A stretch of 64,000 nucleotides of DNA. It comes from Psychroflexus sp. ALD_RP9. GTDB lineage: Bacteria; Bacteroidota; Bacteroidia; Flavobacteriales; Flavobacteriaceae. Location: positions 2,232,001-2,296,000 of the forward strand of contig NZ_CP062973.1 of NCBI RefSeq assembly GCF_017311165.1, read 5' to 3'. Position 1 is the first letter of the stretch. Each line of letters begins with the position of its first letter. Below the pieces are notes generated by a model. The model made no database searches. It saw nothing but the letters and a program-made list of their open reading frames with translations, and was not told the origin of the DNA. Positions 56,023 to 63,391 of this stretch are shown here, one piece after another. Both the position numbers and the translations under genes were made by a program.

Positions 56023-57249
56023 ATGAAAACCAACACTAAAAAAAACACACCCGAATTACGCTTTCCTGAGTTTGATGGGGAATGGAACCTATATAAACTA
56101 AAGGAGATTTCTAAAATTGAAAGAGGAAGGTTTACTCCTAGACCTAGAAACAATCCTATATATTATAATGGTGACATTCCTTTTGTACAAACCAGTGATG
56201 TTGTGAATTCTAATGGAATTATTTCACATTATTCACAGACTTTAAACGAGAATGGTCTTAAAGTCAGTAAATTATTTGAAAAGGGCACAATTTTAATTAC
56301 AATAGCAGCTAACATTGGTTATACAGGTGTTTTAGATATAGACATGGCTTGTCCTGATAGTTTAGTTGGTATAATTTGTAATGATGGGTTTGATAATTTT
56401 TTTCTAAACTATTTGCTTTCAATTGAACAAGAAAGAATGGATAGGCTTGCATCTGCTGCAGCTCAAAAAAACATCAATATCCAATTTCTTAAACCGTACA
56501 AATTAATATTACCAAAACTCCCCGAACAACAAAAAATCGCTAATTTTTTAAGTCAGGTTGACCAAAAGATTGACTTGCTTAGTCAAAAAGTAGAACAATT
56601 AGCCTTGTACAAAAAAGGCGTGATGCAAAAAATCTTTAGCCAAGAGATTCGCTTTAAACAAGATGATGGAAATGATTTTCCAGATTGGGAAGAGAGAAAA
56701 TTTAAGGATATTTTACATGAACATAAACTAAAGAGTACAGGGAAAGAAATAGTACACTCGGTTTCAGTTCACAAAGGTGTAATTAATCAAATAGAGCATT
56801 TAGGTAGAAGTTTTGCTGCAAAAAATACTGATAATTATAATAGAGTTTTACCTAATGACATTATATATACAAAAAGTCCAACAGGAGATTTTCCTTTAGG
56901 TATAATAAAACAAAGCCATTTAGATAAGGAAGTAATAGTATCTCCATTGTATGGTGTATTTACTCCTGAAACAAAAGATTTGGGTTACATACTACACGTT
57001 TATTTTGAATCAAATATTAATACTTCAAACTATCTAAGTTCAATAATTCAAAAAGGTGCAAAAAACACTATAAACATTACAAATACCACTTTTTTAAGTA
57101 AAAAAATGTTTCTTCCAGTTTCAAAAAAAGAACAAAACAAAATCGCTAATTTTTTAAGCGCGATCGACCGTAAAATTGAGTCCGCTCAACACCAATTAGA
57201 ACAAACCCAAGAATTCAAAAAAGGCTTGTTGCAGAAAATGTTTGTGTAG
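56023..57249 (+). CDS. hsdS: Type I restriction-modification specificity subunit
   Basis: The 408-residue DNA-recognition subunit. I choose ATG at 56023, one base after the GIY-YIG stop; the frame stays open upstream through the repeats but that part is not HsdS. Two target-recognition domains (about 12-165 and 215-365), each preceded by a typical opening (ELRFPEFDGEW and DFPDWEERKFKDIL), and two long helical spacers with the family wording LPEQQKIANFLSQVDQKIDLL and KEQNKIANFLSAIDRKI. The two half sites define a bipartite target; its sequence cannot be told. Confidence 0.94.
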   Translation: MKTNTKKNTPELRFPEFDGEWNLYKLKEISKIERGRFTPRPRNNPIYYNGDIPFVQTSDVVNSNGIISHYSQTLNENGLKVSKLFEKGTILITIAANIGYTGVLDIDMACPDSLVGIICNDGFDNFFLNYLLSIEQERMDRLASAAAQKNINIQFLKPYKLILPKLPEQQKIANFLSQVDQKIDLLSQKVEQLALYKKGVMQKIFSQEIRFKQDDGNDFPDWEERKFKDILHEHKLKSTGKEIVHSVSVHKGVINQIEHLGRSFAAKNTDNYNRVLPNDIIYTKSPTGDFPLGIIKQSHLDKEVIVSPLYGVFTPETKDLGYILHVYFESNINTSNYLSSIIQKGAKNTINITNTTFLSKKMFLPVSKKEQNKIANFLSAIDRKIESAQHQLEQTQEFKKGLLQKMFV

Positions 57250-57254
57250 GTATT

Positions 57255-57653
57255 ATGGGAGAAAACAAAAAACATTTTTTTAATGATCAAAAAGAATTTA
57301 ACCAAATGCGAAATCTTTACTTAAAAAGAGTTGAAGAAGAAATAAATACATATTTGTCTTTTTTAAACTTTACAGAAGTAAATACAAGAAATGGGGCATT
57401 AAAAGAAATTTCTTTGACTATTATTTCTACATTATTAAGAAAATGCTTTGATTTAAAACTAATTTCACAAACAAAAGATCGTAATAAATTTAATTCTGTC
57501 ATTCATACTGTTCAGGCTTTTCACTTAGAAAATGGAGATGTTTATGTATTGAGTGATAATGACATTAAATATAAGCGTAAACCGACGTTGGTTAATTATA
57601 AATTTTTAACTGAACTTAAGGAACAAGTCATAAAATGGAAAACCAGCTCTTAA
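57255..57653 (+). CDS. Hypothetical protein in restriction island
   Basis: A 132-residue soluble protein, mostly helical in residues 1-80, then strands (AFHLENGDVYVLSDNDIKY). I recognise no family. It starts five bases after hsdS and overlaps the HEPN-like gene by 19 bases, so it is in the hsd operon and coupled to that gene; the two could form a toxin-antitoxin-like or defence accessory pair. Confidence 0.65.
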   Translation: MGENKKHFFNDQKEFNQMRNLYLKRVEEEINTYLSFLNFTEVNTRNGALKEISLTIISTLLRKCFDLKLISQTKDRNKFNSVIHTVQAFHLENGDVYVLSDNDIKYKRKPTLVNYKFLTELKEQVIKWKTSS

Positions 57654-58180
57654 ACATCATACAAACGCAAGGTGTTTTAATAATGACTTTAAAGCACAAT
57701 GTTGACTATATGGAAGCTTATGTCGATTTTAGACATAAGGAGCTTAAAAATATAAATCATCTTTTGCGATTGTATCATTTAGTACAAAATGATTCAGTAT
57801 TAATACTTTATAAGCTTATAAAAAATGATGAATCTTATAGCTTAGACAATTTAAAAGCCTTGTTGTTCAGTAATAAACTAATTGATAAAACAGACAATTT
57901 TCTAAAGGCAGTAAGTATTTCAAAAAAAATAAAGAAAAAATATGAACAGCTAAATATTAAAGATATTAGAGATACTCATGTAGGGCATTTCGATTATAGA
58001 AGGAGTGAGCATTACATAAAAGCAATAGAATTTAAACTCTTGAGCGATTATCTTCAAGATTATTTTTGGAATATTGAAAGTCTATTTGGTGAAGAAAGAA
58101 CAGATGTAGATAGATTTTCATATAAGTCATTGATACCAATTCTAGATTTAGAGATCAAAAATTATGAAAAGAACAATTAA
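57635..58180 (+). CDS. HEPN/AbiU2-like protein in restriction island
   Basis: A 181-residue all-helical protein. The only catalytic-looking motif is IRDTHVGHFDYRR, with Arg112, Asp113 and His118 (R-x5-H), which fits the HEPN RNase signature and the 'IRDKxxAH' wording of AbiU2-like families. Lys/Asn-rich, no signal peptide. Start overlaps the previous gene by 19 bases; a second Met at residue 17 is possible. HEPN RNases often act as phage-defence toxins. The call rests on one motif plus helical content, so it is tentative. Confidence 0.6.
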   Translation: MENQLLNIIQTQGVLIMTLKHNVDYMEAYVDFRHKELKNINHLLRLYHLVQNDSVLILYKLIKNDESYSLDNLKALLFSNKLIDKTDNFLKAVSISKKIKKKYEQLNIKDIRDTHVGHFDYRRSEHYIKAIEFKLLSDYLQDYFWNIESLFGEERTDVDRFSYKSLIPILDLEIKNYEKNN

Positions 58181-58305
58181 TAAGATTTGTAATACAACAA
58201 TTAATCCAAGCCTTTAGAAAATTTAAATAGACTTTTGTTATATGTTTAAAATGAGTTGTTTATAACTTAAAAAATTAAAATTTTTACAGATATAAAAATC
58301 AAAAC

Positions 58306-58313
58306 TATATTTG
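58306..58313 (+). promoter_or_regulatory. -7 element of the candidate small RNA
   Basis: TATATTTG, an exact TAnnTTTG match, places a transcription start at about 58320, just at the foot of the predicted RNA fold. The -33 half is poor (T-rich, no TTG at the standard distance). Confidence 0.5.
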
Positions 58314-58319
58314 CGGCAA

Positions 58320-58373
58320 CAGTACATACCACGCTTACCCATAAGAACAGCGTCCCAGGGTGTGTTTTTTTTT
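58320..58373 (+). ncRNA. Candidate structured small RNA
   Basis: A G+C-rich island of about 45 bases in an A+T-rich gap. The predicted fold is a 6-base outer stem CATACC (58325-58330) with GGTGTG (58359-58364, one G-U pair; A58324-T58365 can extend it), stacked on an inner stem ACGCT (58331-58335) with AGCGT (58349-58353), a 13-base loop and a CCCAG bulge (58354-58358). A nine-T tract (58365-58373) follows, as at an intrinsic terminator. Loop ACCC could also pair with GGGT in a pseudoknot. Flavobacterial candidate RNAs such as Flavo-1 should be compared; I cannot confirm a family. Confidence 0.6.
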
Positions 58374-58524
58374 ATATCTTAGTTTTGCTAAGGCTATAAA
58401 TGCAGATCATGTTTAGCAAAAAACCACTTACCATAAGGCCACATGATTTTTTAATTTTAAAAAACCTTTACACAAAAATACTTCATTACATTTTTAAGTA
58501 CTTTTCATATTTCAGTAAAATAAT

Positions 58525-58586
58525 AAGTGTTTTTCACTTGTTGTAATCATTTTTCAGCTACATTTGAAAATAAATGTTTTTCATTT
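58525..58586 (+). promoter_or_regulatory. fic-hsdR promoter with two flanking palindromic operators
   Basis: CTTG (58537-58540), 18 bases, then TACATTTG (58559-58566) gives a consensus-type promoter 26 bases before the fic ATG. Two similar palindromes flank it: AAGTGTTTTTCACTT (58525-58539, over the -33 element) and AAATGTTTTTCATTT (58572-58586, over the start of transcription), both with a TTTTT centre. A half-site (ATCATTTTTCAG) lies between. This is the arrangement expected for a repressed promoter. Confidence 0.55.
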
Positions 58587-58592
58587 TTAAGC

Positions 58593-60131
58593 ATGAATAC
58601 TAAGCAATATTCATTCAGCATACATAATTTTCACGGAAGACAAGCGCCAGAACCTGGTTTGTTAGTGGGTTATGCTGCTATTATAGAAGCGCATCAGCTT
58701 CAAGTGCCATTACCTCAAAAACTAGCTTTAATAAGTCAAAAAAATCGCCGTTACAGCACTTCAGGATGGCAAGTTTTAACGCCAAGACACACACCCGAAG
58801 ATAATTTATACAAACAATTGGTATTTGCTTTAAAGTATGAAGGAATTAATCTTTTAGTGATTAAAGCCCTATTTACGCATATTGATAAAGATCATATTAC
58901 CAACATGATTACTTCAGAAGCACTGGGTCAGTACAGCAGAAAACTTTGGTTTTTGTATGAATGGTTGTTAAACGAACAGTTAGACATACCAGATTTAAAA
59001 ACAGGTAATTATGTACCCTTACTAGATCAAAAACTACAATATGCCATAACCGGGACAAATTCAGCGCGGCATAGAATTATTAACAACCTGCCAGGCACAA
59101 GAGAATTTTGTCCGTTAATCTATAAAACCGATAAATTAGAAGCTTACATCAACGCTCAATTAGCTAAGCAAAAAAACAAGTATTTAGCCAATTTTCAAAC
59201 GTCTATTCTGCAACGAGCCTCTTCATTTTTGCTTTTAAAAGATTCTAAAGCATCCTTTAGCATAGAGCAAGAAAATCCTGGAACAAACAGAGCCATGCGC
59301 TGGGGAAAAGCCATTGGCCAAGCTGGAAGTAAACCACTAAGCATAGAAGAGTTAGAACGTTTACAGCAAATTATTATAGAAAATGCTCGATTTGTAAAGC
59401 TAGGTTTAAGAAAAGAAGGCGGTTTTGTAGGCGAACATGATCGGCTTACGGGTGAACCTATTCCAGCGCATATTTCTGCTAAAGAAGAAGATTTATTATC
59501 GCTATTAAATGGCTTAGTAAAGGCCAACCAACGCATGCAAGATGAAGGCTTTGATGCAGTACTTGCGGCAGCCGCCATAGCTTTTGGCATGGTATTTATA
59601 CATCCATTTCAAGATGGTAATGGTCGTTTACACCGATACATAATTCATCATATCTTAGCCAAAAAAAGATTTACAAAACAAGGCGTTATTTTTCCAATTT
59701 CGGCTTCAATTCTAGACCATATCGAAGATTACAGAAAGGTGCTAGAAAGTTATTCGCATCCTTTATTAGATGTTATTGAATGGGAAGCAACTTCAGACCA
59801 TAATGTGAAGGTGGTCAATGAAACTATTGATTTTTATCGTTATTTTGATGCCACCAAACAAGCCGAATTTTTGTATGATTGTGTTAGCGATACACTCAAC
59901 CGAATTATTCCAGAAGAAGTGAATTATTTGTTGAAGTATGACGAGTTTAAAGCTTTTATAGATGAAAATTTTGAAATGCCCGATAAACTGCTCGCTACCT
60001 TGGTGCGTTTTTTAGAACAAAATGAAGGCATACTTTCAAAACGAGCATTGAATAAGGAATTTTCTGCATTAACTGAAAATGAAGTAAAAGCAATACAAGA
60101 ACATTATAATAAAATCTTTTTAGACGTATAA
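58593..60131 (+). CDS. Fic-domain protein encoded in the restriction operon
   Basis: A 512-residue Fic protein. I choose ATG at 58593 (MNTKQYSFS); an upstream in-frame ATG adds 22 cysteine- and phenylalanine-rich residues and would lie ahead of the predicted promoter. The Fic core carries HPFQDGNGRLHR (His337-Arg348), complete for AMP or other NMP transfer; a helical N-terminal part and a winged C-terminal part flank it. I see no obvious (S/T)xxxE(G/N) inhibitory helix, so it may be controlled otherwise. Its stop is followed at once by the hsdR ATG (no gap), so it is translated together with the restriction subunit. Confidence 0.93.
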   Translation: MNTKQYSFSIHNFHGRQAPEPGLLVGYAAIIEAHQLQVPLPQKLALISQKNRRYSTSGWQVLTPRHTPEDNLYKQLVFALKYEGINLLVIKALFTHIDKDHITNMITSEALGQYSRKLWFLYEWLLNEQLDIPDLKTGNYVPLLDQKLQYAITGTNSARHRIINNLPGTREFCPLIYKTDKLEAYINAQLAKQKNKYLANFQTSILQRASSFLLLKDSKASFSIEQENPGTNRAMRWGKAIGQAGSKPLSIEELERLQQIIIENARFVKLGLRKEGGFVGEHDRLTGEPIPAHISAKEEDLLSLLNGLVKANQRMQDEGFDAVLAAAAIAFGMVFIHPFQDGNGRLHRYIIHHILAKKRFTKQGVIFPISASILDHIEDYRKVLESYSHPLLDVIEWEATSDHNVKVVNETIDFYRYFDATKQAEFLYDCVSDTLNRIIPEEVNYLLKYDEFKAFIDENFEMPDKLLATLVRFLEQNEGILSKRALNKEFSALTENEVKAIQEHYNKIFLDV

Positions 60132-62984
60132 ATGACACGACAAAGCGAAGCAGCATTAGAAGAACAACTCCTTAAACAATTACAAGGTTTAGGATATCAA
60201 CGGCTAGTCATTAAAAACGAAGCAGAATTATTAGCTAATCTAAAACAGCAGTTAGAGAAACACAACGGTGTGCAATGGTCATCAACAGAGTTTCAACGGG
60301 TACTCAATATTCTCAATAAAGGTTCGGTCTTCGAGCGGTCTAAGCTGATTCGCCAAAAACAACAAATCGAGCTTGATAATGGAGATATACAGTATTTTGA
60401 CTTTTTAAATACACAAGCTTGGTGTAAAAATCAATTTCAGGTTACCCATCAAATTACCATCAATGGTAAATATGAAAATCGTTATGATGTTACGATACTC
60501 ATCAACGGCTTACCATTAGTTCAGATTGAGTTAAAACGTCGCGGTTGTGAAATGGCTGAAGCGCACCGCCAAATCTTACGTTATAAAAGCCATTCATTTG
60601 GTTCAGGTTCAGGCTTATTTCAATTGGTGCAATTGTTTGTCATTTCTAATGGAGTTAATACCAAGTATTTTGCCAATAATCGATTAAAGGCACTTAATTT
60701 CAAGCAAACTTTTTATTGGGCTAAAGAAGATAATTCAAAAATCACCCAACTTTCAAAGTTTGCAGACTGCTTTTTAGAGCCTTGTCAATTGTCAAAATTT
60801 ATCAGTCAATATATTGTTTTAGCTGAAACCGATCGCATTTTAATGGCATTAAGGCCTTACCAATACTATGCCACAGAAAAATTAATAGATCGGGTTAAAA
60901 AGTCAAACAAAAACGGCTACATCTGGCATACTACAGGTTCAGGAAAAACTTTAACGTCTTTTAAAGCTAGTCAAATTATAAAAGATATTCCTGAAGTCAC
61001 TAAAGTGGTTTTTGTGGTCGATCGTCGAGACCTCGATTATCAAACCACAAAAGAATTTAATAGCTTTTCTGATGGCAGCGTCGATGGGACAGATAATACC
61101 AAAGCTCTGGTTAAACAATTTGGGGATGACACTAAATTGATGGTGACCACTATTCAGAAATTGAATAACGCCATTATGAGCAAACGCTACGAAACTGAGA
61201 TGCAGCCGCTAAAAGATAAGAAGATGGTATTTATTTTTGATGAATGTCATCGCTCGCAATTTGGAGAAACACATAACCGCATTACCAAGTTTTTTAATAA
61301 GGTTCAGTTATTTGGCTTTACAGGTACACCGATTTTTGCCGATAATGCCATTAAAAATCAATTAGGTAAGCGCACCACGACAGAATTATTTGGGGATTGT
61401 TTGCATAAATACGTGATTACCGATGCCATTAGAGACGAAAACGTTCTTAAATTTTCGGTAGAATATGTAGGCCGCTATAAACAAAAAGCAGAAAGCAGTC
61501 TCAATTTTATAGATATTGATGTAGAAGATATCGATACCAAAGAAGTATTAGAATCTGAAGACCGTATTGATAAAATAGCCAATTACATTATTAAATCGCA
61601 TCCTGTAAAAACACATCATAACGTATTTACGGCAATGCTCTGTGTAAGCAGTATAGATGCCTTAAAGATTTATTATGAAGCCTTTAAGCGTAAAAAGGAA
61701 GAAGGCTTACATAACCTAAGTGTTGCTACCATCTTTTCTTATGAAGCTAATCAGGAATTAGATGAAGCCGATGGTGATACCACTTGGCAACAACAAGCTG
61801 CAGAACCAAGGCAGACTTACTATTCTAACAACCGCGAAGCTCTTGATGCTTACTTAGAAGATTATAACCATCAATTTAAAACTAAATTTTCTACCAAATC
61901 CAGCCAAGACTTTTATAATTATTACAATGATGTCGCGAAACGTGTTAAAGACCGAAAAATAGATTTATTAATCGTTGTCAATATGTTTCTCACTGGATTC
62001 GACAGCAAACACCTGAACACCTTATACGTTGATAAAAATTTGAAATACCACGGATTAATTCAGGCATATTCGCGAACCAATCGCATTATAAATAAGCAAA
62101 AATCACATGGTAATATAGTGGTATTTAGAAATCTAAAAGAAGCCACCGACGAAGCCATTGCTTTATTTTCTAATAAAGAAGCCAAAGACACCATTTTAAT
62201 GGAGCCTTATGAAGATTATATTTCAGCTTTTGAAGAAGCTTTTGCAGAGTTAAAAGCCGTTGCTCCAACCGTTGATAGCGTTAATGAATTAGCTTCAGAA
62301 ATCGAAGAAGAGCAGTTTGTTAAACGCTTTAGAGCATTGATGCGTGTGGTGAACGCACTAAGTACTTTTTCAGATTTTAACTTTGCTGACTTAGAAATGG
62401 ATGAGCAGACTTTTGAAGATTACAAAAGTAAATATTTAGACATTTATCAAAAAACCAAAGAACATACTGAACCTGAAAAAGCTTCGATACTTAACGACGT
62501 CGATTTTGAAATTGAGCTCATGCATAAGGATGAAATCAATGTTGCCTATATTTTAAATTTGCTAGCTCAAATTAATGATAGTAGTGATAGTTTAGACCAG
62601 AAGAAAAAGCGCCAACAGATATCAGATATTCTTTCGGGAGATTTAGATTTACGAAGTAAAAAAGAATTGATAGAGAAGTTTATCGATGAGCAACTCATAG
62701 GGCAAAAAGTACATAATGTTCAGGAAGCCTTTGATGCTTATTGGAGTAAAGAACAGCGTAAAGCCTTTAAGCAAATCTGTGAAGATGAACAATTAAAAGA
62801 AGCTCAGGTTGAAAAAATAATTGAAGAAAAACTCTTTGCTGAAGAAGTTCCAGCTCTACGTGAAAAAGTCCGTAAAGCTATGAAAGAGAAGCAATCTATT
62901 TTAGTTCGCAAGAAAAGCATCCCAAGAATTATCGATAAAATTAACGAATTCATCACTACTTTTATAGAAGGTATGGCAGCCTAG
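60132..62984 (+). CDS. hsdR: Type I restriction subunit R
   Basis: The 950-residue motor and nuclease. N-terminal PD-(D/E)xK nuclease with PLVQIELKRRG (Glu133, Lys135), then SF2 helicase lobes with Walker A TGSGKT (about 268-273), DECH box (Asp370-His373), GFTGTPI, a late NMFLTGFDSKHL and a QAYSRTNR motif VI, and a C-terminal helical domain that joins the methylase. All motifs are intact, so the system should be able to cut DNA. Abuts fic. Confidence 0.95.
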   Translation: MTRQSEAALEEQLLKQLQGLGYQRLVIKNEAELLANLKQQLEKHNGVQWSSTEFQRVLNILNKGSVFERSKLIRQKQQIELDNGDIQYFDFLNTQAWCKNQFQVTHQITINGKYENRYDVTILINGLPLVQIELKRRGCEMAEAHRQILRYKSHSFGSGSGLFQLVQLFVISNGVNTKYFANNRLKALNFKQTFYWAKEDNSKITQLSKFADCFLEPCQLSKFISQYIVLAETDRILMALRPYQYYATEKLIDRVKKSNKNGYIWHTTGSGKTLTSFKASQIIKDIPEVTKVVFVVDRRDLDYQTTKEFNSFSDGSVDGTDNTKALVKQFGDDTKLMVTTIQKLNNAIMSKRYETEMQPLKDKKMVFIFDECHRSQFGETHNRITKFFNKVQLFGFTGTPIFADNAIKNQLGKRTTTELFGDCLHKYVITDAIRDENVLKFSVEYVGRYKQKAESSLNFIDIDVEDIDTKEVLESEDRIDKIANYIIKSHPVKTHHNVFTAMLCVSSIDALKIYYEAFKRKKEEGLHNLSVATIFSYEANQELDEADGDTTWQQQAAEPRQTYYSNNREALDAYLEDYNHQFKTKFSTKSSQDFYNYYNDVAKRVKDRKIDLLIVVNMFLTGFDSKHLNTLYVDKNLKYHGLIQAYSRTNRIINKQKSHGNIVVFRNLKEATDEAIALFSNKEAKDTILMEPYEDYISAFEEAFAELKAVAPTVDSVNELASEIEEEQFVKRFRALMRVVNALSTFSDFNFADLEMDEQTFEDYKSKYLDIYQKTKEHTEPEKASILNDVDFEIELMHKDEINVAYILNLLAQINDSSDSLDQKKKRQQISDILSGDLDLRSKKELIEKFIDEQLIGQKVHNVQEAFDAYWSKEQRKAFKQICEDEQLKEAQVEKIIEEKLFAEEVPALREKVRKAMKEKQSILVRKKSIPRIIDKINEFITTFIEGMAA

Positions 62985-62995
62985 AAAACAAGTTT

Positions 62996-63138
62996 ATGAA
63001 AACAGTTTTACTGATCAATAAACATGTAGAAAATGTTCTCGAAGACCAACCAAGTCGAGAAGAAGTATTTTTAATGATGATTACGATATTGCAGATTACT
63101 ATATCAACATAGTAAAAGAAGAACTTGATTTTATTTAA
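62996..63138 (+). pseudogene. Short frameshifted ORF after hsdR
   Basis: ATG at 62996 opens MKTVLLINKHVENVLEDQ and runs to a stop at 63110-63112; one base shift in the T run near 63066-63071 instead restores NDDYDIADYYINIVKEELDF to a stop at 63136-63138. The second frame looks more coding, so this is probably the decayed end or start of a small gene. No family recognised. Confidence 0.4.
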
Positions 63139-63172
63139 TATGATTAAATAGGATTATTAACTAAAAAATAAA

Positions 63173-63194
63173 GGCGACACATTTGGCGACACAT
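63173..63194. repeat. Tandem GGCGACACAT repeat near tRNA-Arg
   Basis: Two perfect copies at 63173-63182 and 63185-63194, period 12. They lie between the restriction island and the tRNA gene, where arm-type binding sites of a tyrosine recombinase would be expected. No integrase gene is present. Confidence 0.4.
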
Positions 63195-63212
63195 ATTAAA
63201 GTATTAAAACAC

Positions 63213-63239
63213 AAAACCCATTGATTATCAATGGGTTTT
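63213..63239. terminator. Perfect hairpin between island and tRNA-Arg
   Basis: AAAACCCATTGA (63213-63224) and TCAATGGGTTTT (63228-63239) form a perfect 12-base stem with loop TTA, A-rich on one side and T-rich on the other, so it can terminate transcription in both directions, including the tRNA. Confidence 0.75.
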
Positions 63240-63251
63240 AAATTATACAAG

Positions 63252-63325
63252 TGACCGCGGCAGGATTCAAACCTGCAACCCTCAGAGCCGAAATCTGATA
63301 TTCTATTCAGTTGAACTACGCGGCC
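63252..63325 (-). tRNA. tRNA-Arg, anticodon UCG
   Basis: A 74-base cloverleaf on the minus strand. Acceptor GGCCGCG pairs with CGCGGTC (one G-U pair), discriminator A. Anticodon arm TCAGA/TCTGA with loop TTTCGGC, anticodon TCG, which reads CGA and related arginine codons. T arm GCAGG/CCTGC with loop TTTGAAT. CCA is not encoded. Confidence 0.93.
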
Positions 63326-63338
63326 AATATTGTGGTGA

Positions 63339-63367
63339 CAAATATAATGAGTTATTCTGTTTTACAA
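63339..63367 (-). promoter_or_regulatory. Promoter of tRNA-Arg
   Basis: Minus strand: CTTG (63368-63365), 18 bases, TATATTTG (63346-63339), then the tRNA begins 14 bases on. Same CTTG-N18-TAnnTTTG form as the fic promoter. Confidence 0.7.
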
Positions 63368-63391
63368 GCTAGTTTGCAATCTATTATTATT

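Noticed and set aside
63252..63325. Duplicated tRNA 3' end as an att site inside the window
   Set aside because: I found no second copy of the T-arm/acceptor sequence in these 64 kb.
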